A stretch of DNA of 64,000 bases, from the NCBI GenBank assembly GCA_963922205.1, contig CAWUHX010000321.1, forward strand, positions 186,001 to 250,000, written 5' to 3'. The first letter of the stretch is position 1. Each line of letters opens with the position of its first letter. The stretch is from Romanomermis culicivorax (Eukaryota; Nematoda; Enoplea; Mermithida; Mermithidae). The notes under the pieces are model-generated. The model had not been told where the DNA came from. It saw only the letters and a program-made list of their open reading frames with translations, and ran no database searches. This document shows, piece by piece, positions 1-11,500 of this stretch. A program made the position numbers and the translations under genes.

Positions 1-250
1 AGCGAAAAGTAAAATAATGTAATAAAAAGTAGGTAAAACATTGAACAATAGTACACGACCTCAAAAAATCAAACAGGAAGAACAAAAAGTGGCTCAAAAT
101 GAAAACACAACAGGGAATAAGTCAATAAGGGAAAAAGAAACAATATACTTGCATGCAGATAGGTTAATAATAAACAGCCCAGAATAAAAAGCTGTAATGT
201 GGTGAAAACCCATAAGAGCCATGTCAGAAAAATGCCAAAATATTTAACCC
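1..250. repeat. A-rich dispersed repeat, copy 1
   Basis: This stretch aligns loosely with about 1825-2050 (shared words GGGAATAAGTCAATAA, ATGCATGT/GCATGC, CAGAATAA..A..GTGTAATGT). Both copies have the same orientation and flank the foldback-like element. No coding potential. Confidence 0.5.
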
Positions 251-289
251 GTCCAATAATCTCCATTTTCCTATTTTAATTTTAACTTT

Positions 290-1535
290 TTTGAAAATTC
301 ACTATTTTGAAAATCTGTTTTGAGACTTCGCTGTTTTGAGAATCACTTTATTGAGAATGGATGTTGTGTTCCGCTGCATAGGGGTGAAATCTTGGGCTCC
401 TTCTGGTTCGGATAATTAAAAAATTCACAAAGTTTTCAATCTCCTGAAAATGTACGAAAATTACTTATATAGTTTGTTTTCCTTGAAATGCTTGTAAATA
501 ACAATGGAAAGGAAGTCCATTTTATATTTTTAGGATTTTTCTACATTACATATCACACAGGAATTAAAATTTCTGAGCTCGATGGAAAAGCTATGACGAC
601 TGTCCAAGTTTTCGGGTTTACAAGCATTTTATAAAAAAAAACAGATTATAGCAAGACAATGGCAGGTCCAGTGATGCCAGATTTATGTTTTTTTCGTCTT
701 TGCCATCAGAAATATCAAAATTCTTAGATTTGATAACTTTAAATTGCGTATTTTAGCATTTTACTGGAAATGTACGAATTCCTCTATTTTCAGACCTGTT
801 ATAGGGGTTGAAATGGTACGCAAACCCGACACTTTTCAGAAACCCAAGCCTGAACCCAGATAAAATGTCGGGATTTCCCAGAACATGTGAGAAATGTGTT
901 TTTTTATTAAAAAAGCACTAAACAAATACGTAACCGCGCAAAAACGAAAAAACATGTGAACGTGTACTTCGCTTATCCATCTTATGGCCCTCTTTGGATC
1001 TAAAAATCTCCAAATTTGCACTTCAAAAAAAAAATCACTATACAACAAACTGCAATTTCGCAAATTTTGAGTGACACTTACTGCATTTCGAAAAAATTAT
1101 TTGCCCTGTTTTAAAAATGATATAATAATATAAAGTATAGCAAATCATCTTATCATTTATTTATTTTTTTGGATCGTCCGCCGTCGGCGTGGCCGACGAT
1201 CGTCGACCGTTGGCGGTGACGATGCCGCTGCCGCCGCCGCGGCAACACGGCGAGCCCGGACAAGACGGATGGTGTACGATGGGATCCGGGTGCGGGTGTT
1301 GATGAGGCGTCGGTGGTTGATCCCAACGTTCGTGGCGTTTCCCCGGATTCAAATTGCGTATTGTGACGTGAACGGCCTGGAATTAGAAGAGGCGTGTCCC
1401 CAATACAGCGAAACTCAAAATAGCGAGACTCAAAACAGCGTTTCTCAAAACAGCGATTCTCATTACAGGGAAGTCTCAAAATAGCGATTCTCAAAACAGC
1501 GATTTTCAACACAGCGAAATTTCCATACAGCGACT
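290..1535. mobile_element. Foldback-like element with tandem-repeat inverted ends
   Basis: The right end (about 1396-1535) is an array of ~16-17-bp units of the type CAAAACAGCGATTCT. The left end (about 290-365) carries the reverse-complement unit (TTTTGAGAATCGCTGT type) in several degenerate copies, followed by 'CTGCATAGGGG', which pairs with 'CCCCAATACAG' on the right. The interior includes a GC-rich island (1170-1290) with CCGCCGCCGCGG. No target duplication could be fixed, so the borders are approximate. The short ORFs across the island look non-coding. Confidence 0.55.
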
Positions 1536-1824
1536 CTAAGTTTCACATGCTTTTGTGCTGCAGTTGCGGTAGGTATGCACGAACGGACCATTCCAAAATC
1601 ACAAAAAACATATCTGTCAGAAGGAATTTTTGGGAAACGTTTGAAAAAAACAAAAGCAAAAAATTATAAGAATTCCCCATTGAAGTTGTTTTGTATGGAG
1701 CTTAATTGCAAAAAAATTAAATTAAAGAAATAAATAAAAGAAAATGAAATAAGCAAATAAGATGAAATGAATAAAATAATTAAGCAGTAAATTCGAAACA
1801 AAAAACAAATAATAAAGAAACGAA

Positions 1825-2050
1825 AAGCAATATAATAAAATAAAACACAAAAAAATTGAACAAAAGTACAAAACCTGAAAAAATGAAACAAACAGAAGAA
1901 AAAGTAGCTTAAAAGAAGGAGAATATAAAAGGGAATAAGTCAATAAAGGGAAAAACAAAAAACATGCATGTATTAATAAAAACAAACCAGAATAAGAAAG
2001 TGTAATGTCATGAAAACACATGCTATAGTCATAATGCCAGAAATCTGGCG
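1825..2050. repeat. A-rich dispersed repeat, copy 2
   Basis: Second copy of the repeat at the left edge. It sits in a longer purine-rich tract from about 1640 and runs up to the family B element at 2140. Confidence 0.5.
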
Positions 2051-2139
2051 ATTGGTGACAAAATGTGCGACAACCAGAATCCTCCAAATCAAAATGGAAG
2101 ATCAAATAGGCAAAGCACAGAACATACCGAGAAAGGTAA

Positions 2140-3335
2140 GCTACAGTCAGAGTTTTTTACGCCAATTTGGAGCCAAGGCTCCTAAAAATTCTGATTGGCT
2201 CCTAAAAATTTAGGGGCACAAGCCAAATAGGCTTGTAAAAATGAGAGCCTAGGCACCCTTTTTGACTATGCAATAAGGCTTTCTGTGCGGTGATGCATTT
2301 TTATGCATTTTGAAATAAAAAATACAGAAAATTTTCCGCGCTACGCGCTGGATTTCACTTCATTTATGATTCTTGTTTTTTTGTGCGATTAGAAAATGTC
2401 ATCCTAGCTTATGCTTACAGCTTTCAGAAACCAGCATGTTATGGAAGAATATTTGACCTTGTAATGTTTTTTCCACGTATTTGACAAAAATCAAGATTTT
2501 TCTAGATTATTTTTACAAAGTCGATTTGCGGCCCTTTAGAATTTTCGGCTTTGGCGAACATAACTTTTTGCATTTGGAAAATGATTAGAACATCATCAGC
2601 ATGGGAAAATGGCAGAGCTTCTTGCTATCTGAAGAAGTCATGCAGATTCATTGTTGCTTGCCAAATTTTCGAATTTTAGTTTGCCTCACTGAAAACACGT
2701 TGAATTCACTAAAAAATAGACCCTTCATGCAGAAAAAAGATATTGAAAGTTTTCATTTTCCAACACTATAGAATATCATAATCTAAAAATTTCTTTCAGT
2801 GCTGAGCGCCGAAGATATTCAAGTCAACCTATCGCCCTTTTTATGTTATAGATCATCTGAAAACAATCGCTTTTGATAAATAATTGTGATTGGTAAATTA
2901 CTGGCTTCAGATATATAAGATCCAAAATGGAGGTATGTTTGACCTCTTCCGCCAATCAAAGGGTGAAAAGATCGGTCATTGGCAGTTGCTGTTGTGCTGA
3001 AAAATGCATTTTCCGACATTTTTGATGCCTCGAAATCCAAATTTTTTGGCGTTAGACACCAAACAAGTTACTTTAGCCAGGCTTTTGATTTCTCACCCAA
3101 AACTCAATAAATTCAATTTTAAAAGTCAGGAACTGACGCGAAGTGAATGAAATACAGAGGAAGTAACTTTTAATCAATTTTCTGATGAAATTAAGCGAAC
3201 TTATCAATTATCTGTGCAACCAAATTTTTCCCCAAGTTACAGATTACATTTATTTACAAACTTTTTGCTGAAATTCCTATCGGCCTGTAAAATTTTGACC
3301 TTAGGAGCCAAATGGCCTGTCGAGAAAAAACCAAA
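2140..3335 (+). mobile_element. Family B element, GGCTCCT/GGCCTGT-type ends
   Basis: The left end carries AGGCTCCTAAAAATT, GGCTCCTAAAAATTTAGG and ACAAGCC; the right end carries GGCCTGTAAAATTTTGACC and AGGAGCC. The body includes a GC palindrome (CCGCGCTACGCGC) near 2337 and the block ATTTTCCA.CACT..AGAAT typical of other family B members (near 2755). No ORF of note. Confidence 0.5.
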
Positions 3336-4852
3336 AAAACCCTGCACCTGAAAATCTATTTTAAATCGACTTGTTACCAGACATGCACAGCAAGAATTTT
3401 CCAGGGGGAGAGTCCTTGGAATTTTTATCCAGGGGGTAGGGGGTGGGCGAGCAAAAAAACAAAAAAAGTTCTGCAAGCTTGTTTTTCATTCAAAATATGC
3501 ACGAAAATATCAGAAAAGCAGTGTTGGAAAAAGTTCAGTGGGGGTGTTTCACGATTTTTTTGGGCCAGGGGGAGTGGCCAGTGTCTCAGATAAGGGGGTT
3601 TATCCCTTACCCCAAGGAGGTTTGCCCCTTACCCCCTGTGTGCATGTATGGTTGTTACATTTCGTATTCGGGAATTGAAACGTTAAGCGAAATAGACTTT
3701 ATCGTGAAAATAACACCGTTCGAATCAGCATTGAAAGATCTACAAGACGGTTATGTTTTGAATTTTTCTAGCATGAATAGAAGTTCAGACCTATAGCTAG
3801 AAGTGAACGATTGATATTTAAGTGATATCCCCAGAAACTTTAAAAATCGGAGAAAAATTATATACTTGATTTTTCTCGAATTTCGGCGGAAGAGGACACA
3901 TTTTGAAAGTAACTTCGTCTCCTTCGCACGGACAAAATTCGCCTTCGACGCTGGAAAAAAACGAACTTTTATTAATAAGAATGTTTTTTTGAGACATGAT
4001 TTTTGAAAAGATAATTTGAATTTCGTGGTGAAGAATTCGAACACCTTGTACTTCGCAATCTTTCCGAATCGTATAACAACAAATTACTGAACGAAAACCA
4101 GCTGTAATAGTTTATATTCCTAACCTTATGTTTACTTAATGAGAAGTGAATTTTTGAAGCTTATTTGAACATTCAGTTTAATTAGGAAAGTTGCTGAATG
4201 GTGTATAAACAAAAGACGGGAAAAATAATCAAATTATTTTTCACTGGGGGTGTTACAGTTTGAAAAATAGCACGAGAACGGCTATTTTTTCCAAAATGAG
4301 AAAAAATATGAGAGGGAGAGATGGAGTTTTTTATGAATTCAATCTAAAAGGGGGCTAATTGATTGACCGAATTTCAGGAAGGCATCGAAGGAAAAAAATT
4401 TCGATGTTTTCAGTACGAAAAATTCGAAAGATGGTTCAAAAGTAGTTATTTTTGTTTTGAATCTTGCCCCTTATTTGTTCAAAAATGATCTTTTTCCTAC
4501 CAAAAAATTGCTATTTTTACGTCCAAAATTATTGGATACGTATGGCTAGCACATTTCAGCTATATGATTGAAAAATTTGGGGACTGTCACCTTATCGCTA
4601 GTCATAATGACGGAAGATTTCCAAGAGAACTTCCCTAATCTTGTGTAGTATGTCATGGTCTGTTTTTCCTCGAATACTTATAAAATTATGAAACTGAAAG
4701 GTGAGTAATTTTTTCCATTTTAATCATTTTGCGCCAATCCGCGTGTGATAGGAAGCGAATATTTGGGAATGAAATCAAGTAACCTGAAAAAATTTTCAGG
4801 TAGAAAATTCTACAGTGAAGGTTTTATGAAAATCTCGAGTACTTGCAATCCC
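3336..4852. other. Intergenic DNA without recognisable gene
   Basis: Part of 3400-3650 is G-rich with GGGGGAG/GGGGGTGTT words and resembles the family C type of decayed repeat. The remainder is AT-rich with homopolymers. Open frames at 3312-3796 lack codon bias and family similarity. Confidence 0.5.
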
Positions 4853-5246
4853 TATATATGTAACGGGTCCCCGAGGTCTGGGGGAAGGTGGGGCGACTTT
4901 TTTGGGCCGGGAGTCAGTGATTCCCCGAAATTTTTGGGGAGGGGTCTCTGAAAGAAGAAAAATCGATTTTTCCACCAAAGAATCCGAAAACGGTTGAGAA
5001 AATTATAATTTTTATGTCTCAAAAACGTTAAAAATGTATTCACGGGGCGAAGCCCACAGAAAGTTGACATTTTTGATAATTTTTTGTTCAAAAATCGACA
5101 TTTTTCAGTATTTTTCCGACCAAAAGTATGGGGGTTCCAACGGCTAGCCACAGGATCGGAAAATTTTGGGTGGTCGCATAATGGTTAGCCATATGGCCGA
5201 CGATTCCTGGGGGTTCTATTGCACTTCTCCCCAAAGACATGTGTGC
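4853..5246 (+). mobile_element. Family A MITE copy
   Basis: Forward copy: starts TATATATGTAACGGG, then the GAGGTCTGGGG block, AATTTTTGGGGAGGGGTCTC, a central GGCGAAGC core, the ACGGCTAGCC/GGTTAGCCATATGGCC block, and ends near CCCCAAAGACATGT. Confidence 0.8.
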
Positions 5247-6759
5247 TTGCAATTATTTTTTGTCGTATTTCCATTTACAATCATTTCATAAAAGATGTGC
5301 ACAAAAGTTCGGAATCGGCGCTAAAACGACTGAATTTTAGTTTGTTAATCTGAAACTTGAATATCTTACTCCGAAATATGCACGAATAAATCGTCATTGT
5401 CCGCGTTTTTCGGCGTAATATAACCGTAACCTCTTTGGCGACAGAAGAATTTCACGATTCCGTGGTATAACGGTCCTTGAGCAGCCCTTTCCGACCTTAA
5501 TAGAAAATTCTCTACAGAAAAATATTTTAGGAGTATATACATTGTAAGTGTAAGCTTAAAATTTCCGAATGCAAATATTGTGCCTTATACAGAGCCTTTA
5601 TTGTACAATTTCTCATTCGAGATGTTGAATTGATAGACTTCAAGTCGACAGTTTACTTCCCGATCTTGTGTTCGTAAAACGTAGCTCATCATTCAATAAT
5701 TCGGGCTTATCTTGCAATTAAAATAACTACATCATAACAACCCTAATCGGAATTCCCTTTTTTCCAGATTGCTAGCTAATTGGAAGCTTAAGTCGGTAAT
5801 GTCTAAGCATCTTTCTCGAGTGAAAAGTTAAGCCTTAACTGAAGCTGCTAATTGTACTTGAGGTTTAAAATTCTCAGCAGCTGCAGAGAATTCTTTGTCT
5901 CACATTCCTGAACAAATTTCAACCATTTACGACCATCTGATCTCAAGATATTGTTTAGAAATTGGAACGGGAAACAGGGTGTCCCAACACATATTTGAGA
6001 TTTGTGGCCGATGTATCGCATCAACAGGGTTCTGTTTTGACCGCGTCATTCTTTCATGTGAAGTCATCTATTGGGTCACTCCACGTCAAGTGTCCTAGAG
6101 GTCTACGCTCGACCATCTCAGATTTTGTTCAAAATTTTTGTGGGCGTACATATGCATGCGCTGTTATACAAAATTTCATATCGATTTGTCAAGTATTCGA
6201 GGAGCTATGGCACTTTTTGTAGACCCATACTCAGTTGCAAGAACTCTGCATAAAAAATCTGGTCAACTTTTACAAGTGCTTGTGCAATAACTAACCTATC
6301 AATTGGGTTGAATTTTTTTGTACAAGCACTACTTTTGACTCTGAACACAGCTACACTATGCGAATTGGGCGGAAAATTGCAGTCCTTGCATTATTTGGGT
6401 TGAAAATGCCCGGAAAAATTTGTCATGAAGAATTCGGATAAAGCTTTAACTATCTATACCTCCAAGACAAAAGTAGCCAATGCCCTGATTCTTACGGGCA
6501 TTAGCTACTTTTGATCGAGTAGTCTAAATTATCTGTTTTAACTATCTATTCTCAGAGATTTTTCGAGCCTAATGTAGCTTAAATCCCATCAGGAGGCGCT
6601 CAGGCGCGCCATAACTTCTCAGCCCAACGTCCGATAGCTACGCGACCTCATACATTATTTTTCGCTTTGACTTATCATATAGATGTCAGATCTTTTGCTT
6701 CATTAAAACTAGGGATGCTCTGGTGCCACCTTTTTTGCCACTGCCAGTGCCTAAGCACC
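5247..6759. other. Intergenic DNA with one strong hairpin
   Basis: No gene recognised. Overlapping frames at 5895-6253 give unconvincing, unsupported peptides. The only clear structure is the stem-loop listed at 6445-6549. Confidence 0.5.
6445..6549. repeat. 46-nt stem-loop flanked by 13-bp direct repeats
   Basis: Arms 6468-6485 and 6496-6513 pair at 17 of 18 positions (AAAAGTAGC..AATGCCC with GGGCATT.GCTACTTTT) around a 10-nt loop. TTTAACTATCTAT occurs at 6445-6457 and again at 6537-6549. This could be a small insertion with target duplication or a structured RNA. Confidence 0.6.
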
Positions 6760-7167
6760 ATACACGTAATTGAGGGGAAGTGCTATGGGAACCCCCCTAG
6801 AAATCGTCGACTATATGGCTAGCCATTGGGTGACAGCCCCCCAGGATTTTCCAATCCTAATGCTAGCCGTATGGTAGCCGTAGGAACCCCCTACTTTTCG
6901 TCGGAGAAATACTGAAAAACGTTAATTTTTGAACAAAAAATGGTCAAAAATGAGAATTTTCTGGGCGCTTCGGGCCATGGATGCATTTTTCAGGGGTTTT
7001 TAGACAGAAATTACAATTTTTCTGAACCTATTTTTCGGACTTTTTCGTGAAAAAAATCAATTTTTTTCCTTGAGAGACCCCTAACCCCAAAATTTTGGGA
7101 ATTACTGACCCCCGGCCCAAAAAAGCCGTCCGACTCCCCAGACCTCGGAGCTCCGTTACATGTATGC
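6760..7167 (-). mobile_element. Family A MITE copy (reverse)
   Basis: Reverse-oriented copy from ATACACGTAATTGAGGGG through ATATGGCTAGCCATTGGG, the GGCGCTTCGGGCCA core and AATTTTGGGAATTACTGACC to CTCCGTTACATGTATG. Confidence 0.82.
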
Positions 7168-7379
7168 TAAGCACTTGTACCAGTGCCAATCCTTCTATAT
7201 TTGCTATTAATGTAATTGACTTATAAATGAGTTCTGGACCATATGTACAATATTTATTTTTCTGTTTTTGCATATTTCATTTTTTAATTCAGTCAAATTA
7301 TACATAAATTTTGAGGAATGGCGACTTTTAATCATTCTGCTGCTATATGGAATTTTTTTACTATTTAGATGACTGACAA

Positions 7380-7640
7380 ACCAAAGGCAATATGCAATAT
7401 TGCGCTAAAGAAATTAGCCAGGGTGGTCAAGATAAACATAAGTTTGGGCTCAGCAGCCTGAAAAAGCACTTGGCGACCTATCCACTAATTAAAAGTCACT
7501 TCAAACATTCACCAAAGGCAACAGAAAATTTAAAGAAGTTTCAAGAAATGCTTTTACACTCATTGCAAGCTGAAACAACTCGCTGGAATACGCAGTATTA
7601 TATGTTGAACCATTTAATAAAAAAAAGCTTTCCATAACGG
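7380..7640 (+). pseudogene. BED-finger/hAT transposase relic with internal deletion
   Basis: The frame YCAKEISQGG...LSSLKKHLATYP looks like a BED-type zinc finger, with the first Cys (AICN) just upstream in another frame after a small indel. It continues within 80 codons to ETTRWNTQYYMLNHLIK, the 'TRWNSTYYML' block that lies far downstream in ZBED/hAT transposases. The segment between is missing. It is a dead, internally deleted copy of a host-genome transposon. Confidence 0.65.
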
Positions 7641-8392
7641 CCGTGCTTCAAGGTCACAAAAAGCTTTTGCTGTAGGATGACCAGTAGACCCTAGATGCCA
7701 ACAATAAAAATCAAAGATTCGATGGATTATTGGAAAATCAAGAAGAATAAATATTGTTCACTTGCAAACCTCGCATGATGATTTTTACGTGCCCCACCAA
7801 CAAGTGCATCTAGCGAACGTTTACTCAGCACAAGTGGCATTCTTTGCTCGGATGTTAGGACAAGATTATCTCAAAAAAACTTGAAATGTTGGTGTATTTG
7901 TCGAAAAATTTGAGGATTACAAAAGTTGATTAAGAATCATGGAATAAATCAATTTCAATATCATTTTGTCATTTTTTCTATCTAAGTATGTATTATGTTC
8001 ATCAAAATTTATGTAATATTCAAAGTAATTTCTGGCGTCAAAACCGCATGGCAACTGCGCCGGTGCCTGGGACATCCCCTAATTAAAACTCAAACTTATC
8101 CGTTTTTTCTCAATTTTTAGTAATTAACTCTGACTTCAGAAGCGTGAGAATGTTCAAAAAAGCTCAAAAAGCATAAATAAATTACATGTGAGTATTTGTG
8201 AGCGAAAAAACGACTTGCCGCAAATAGCGAAAACAAGATTTGATTGCGAAAACGTGTCCCTGCGAAAAAACGTGCATCTGCACGGAGATGTTCCCGAATT
8301 TTTTTGCTTGTTGTATAACAGGATAAACTGCAGATATATTCTGATTTTTCGAGAATCACTTGAGTTATTATTATCTTCAGGGGTGAGATACT
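7641..8392. other. Intergenic DNA downstream of RB1CC1
   Basis: AT-rich sequence with no supported gene. It should contain the RB1CC1 3' UTR (minus strand). A canonical AATAAA in that orientation was not found close to the stop. Confidence 0.45.
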
Positions 8393-8538
8393 TTACATAG
8401 ATTCTCTTCTTTCTCGACGCGTAGGCGGCATAGGAAACGGTGGTGGATGAGCGCTATTCGGCGAAGGCAAACTCATTTGCCTTTTGACCAGCTCCTCCGG
8501 AACTGTGTCCAATCTCGGCGATTCCATTCTAGTAATCT
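8393..8538 (-). CDS. RB1CC1: RB1CC1 exon 16: extra tail after the Claw
   Basis: A pyrimidine-rich acceptor (TTTTTTTAG) is followed by 146 nt that continue the Claw exon in the right phase. They encode MESPRLDTVPEELVKRQ, then SLPSPNSAHPPPFPMPPTRR, and a stop. Codon use is like the other exons and unlike the flanking AT-rich DNA. Known FIP200 proteins usually end just after the Claw, so this tail of about 48 residues is unusual. It could also be an alternative last exon. The phase match and codon bias make it more likely real than not. Confidence 0.7.
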
Positions 8539-11500
8539 CTAAAAAAAGAAAAATTTATATAAAATTCTACAATTAAAAAAAAGATGAAAACAACCGATTC
8601 TTTCCAACTATAATGTAGATTGAAAAAAACAAAGAGGTCGAAGAAACACTTTAAACACACAAAATGACACGAAAACCCATACAATGGACTGGAAAATGAT
8701 CGACACTACAACATAAATTTAACTTTACACAATTCGACAAAAAAAAACGCAAGCGCAAGCGAACAAAAAATTTCAATTTACAAATTCCATGATGTAAACC
8801 ATTCCAGACAAAAATGACGAAATACTGTAGCCGAATATACTTACATATGCGTACTACAGTAACTATTATAGTTGCGGAACGCGATTTTCGAAGCCCAGCC
8901 TGCAGAAATAACAAATTTTTCGAAATTTTCATACAAGCCAGAATTCGAAATTCAACATTATATTACATACTGCATATCGCGAGAAAAAACAAACCCAATT
9001 GCTTTATACCATCTATCTACCCAACAAATTTAAATCGAACTTTTGGGCCGAAACTCGATAAAATTTCGTATTTATCGGCAAATTGTAGCGATTATTCTCC
9101 TTTTTAATTTGGCAAAAATCCATATCGGTCAATTTGGCCAGGTGCCAAACGAGTCGCCCGGCGTTGGGCGATGATCCGCTTGTCGCCGCCGAATGGTCGA
9201 CGGCAGCCGCAGCGGCGGCGTCCGTTACTTGCGGCGGTTTTTGTAAACCCAATTTGACGACGCAGGACTCTTTTAAAATGTACAACACTGAGTTGGAAAC
9301 GGTAAAAACGACGAAAGCGTTGATCGAAAAGTCGAAAGTCACCAAAACTAGATCGCCTTTGCGGATACGCAGAACGGACAAGTGCGGATGGCTAAGTTTC
9401 GTTTGGGTACTTTTGTCCAAAATTTTTGGATCCGAAAAGTCGGTGGGCGCAGGTTGATCGGAAAACTCTAAGGAAAAATTGTTTAACGTCGAAAAAAACT
9501 ATACAAAAATTGGAAAAAACTAGGATAAAGAAAAACAGAAAAATATAAAAAATCAACAAACAGGAAGAGTAAACTATAAAGATAAAAAAGAAGAAAAAGG
9601 AGTAGAAGAAAAGAACCAGACAAAAAAAGGTAAGAAAAATTGAGTAGAAGAGAGAAAAATAAAATAGATAGTAATAAGAGTGGGGACTCAAAAAACAAAA
9701 ATTATGAAAACAAAATAAAGGAAGAGAAGTACGAGAAAAGAACACAACGCAGACGAAAAACGAAAACAAGAGCGGAGTAGACTGGAGAAAAAAATTAAGA
9801 CTCGATAAACATTTACGAAAATAAAAAAGTAGGAAAAAAGGAAAGAACAAGAAATCAACACAAGAAAACAGCAAAACAAAAAAGAAAAGAGTGTAGTGGG
9901 ACAGAAAAAAGTAAGCATACAAAAATGAAAACTCGAAAAACAAACAAACATAACGCAGGAAAGAAGCAAACAAGAAAAGAAAAGAAGAATGGACTAGAAG
10001 AGAGAAAAACATGAAAATAAAAACTATAAAACTAACAAAAATAACAAAGACAAAAAAAAAGAAAAAATATGGAAAGAGAAGGAAAAGGATACAAGAAGTA
10101 GATGAAAAAAAGAAGAGAAAAATTTGGCAGAAAAATCCAAAAACAGATAGAAATAAAGACTCAAGAAACTGAAAAAATAATAAAGGCAGAGACGAGAAAA
10201 TTAGAAAAAGAAAAAGGTAGAGCAAAAAGCAAATAAAACAAAGAAAGGAATATAAATGTTTAAGTAAACACTAACAAAAAACAATAAAAACAGAGAAGAA
10301 CAAAAAAAGAGAAAGGAAAGAAGAGAAGGCAAAGGAGAAAAAAAATAAGAAAAAAGTAGACAAATACGAAGAAAAATAGAAATTAAGATTGAGGGAAGTA
10401 AAATTAACGAATAATAAAAACAGAAAGGAGAAAAAAACGAAACAAAAAAGTAAAAAGAAAAAGGGAAAGGAAAGGAAAGGAGGCGAACAAAAAACAACAA
10501 AAAGAAAAAATTAATGAAAAAGTAGTAAAAAGAAGAGGACAGGAGGAGAACAAAGAAAAAGAGAAAGAAATTAAGATTCAAAAAACACGAACGAGAGAAA
10601 ATAAGAAAAAGTAACAGATGTAAAAGATTTCCCACCTTCCGTGTTCGTAGCACCGTTTTCGTCGACAGCTGATGTCACTGGCAAGTTTTCCTGTTCGGAG
10701 AATTCCGATTCGGGCGAAACATCGCAATCGTCCGACGTTTGCGTATCAATGTCACGTCTGATAAACGATCGATCTTCAACATTGACCGATTTATCGACGT
10801 CGCTTTGCGTCGATTGATCGATTTTTTCTGAAACTTTCTCACGATATTCTGAAAAAAGATTAGCGTAAACTACATAATAATGAATATGTACATAAAAGGA
10901 GCGCACGGAAAATACATCAATTTTAACCAAATGTTGACAATCTACCATGTGAAATACGGAAACCTTTGAAAAGTCACTTTTTACGACAAAAACTAGTTTT
11001 ACGGCCATGTTGTACATATACATAAAGTCAGAAAATATATAATCTCTCAATTACCCGTTAAAACAAGACATAATGCATTACCCTTCAAACTTTGCATCGC
11101 CAAATCTAACTCAATTTTTAAATCTTCCGTTTCTTGTCGAAATTTCGTCTCGAAATGCTTTTCGCATTCAATTTTCAACATTTTAAACGTCTCCATTGAA
11201 TTTTTATCATGGAAGTTTTGTACTTTCGTTGAAAAATCCATAGAACTCCAGCGATTTCTGCAAAAAAGTAAGATAAATCACAGAAACAAAAACAAAACAT
11301 TTCAAGGTATACTTTCGTCGTTGACAATTTTCTCTACAAAGATGATCATTTTTTTGTTTCAACTCAGTCGTCAAAAATCGAATATGATTTTCTAGGTTAT
11401 TCAATTCGACTTTGAAACGTTGACGTTCGCGATCGAGTTCGATTTCGTGATTTAACAGCATATTTTTCATAATTTCCTGGCGATTTTCGTCTAAACTATT

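Noticed and set aside
1153-1512. Coding gene in the GC-rich island (His/Pro- and Gly-rich peptides)
   Set aside because: Peptides are low-complexity and depend on the tandem repeat; no splice-consistent extension. The island lies inside a foldback-like element.
9392-10653. Minus-strand hydrophobic frames of 277 and 150 residues
   Set aside because: They run through the purine/pyrimidine-skewed intron 14 and overlap Claw exon 15 in the wrong frame.
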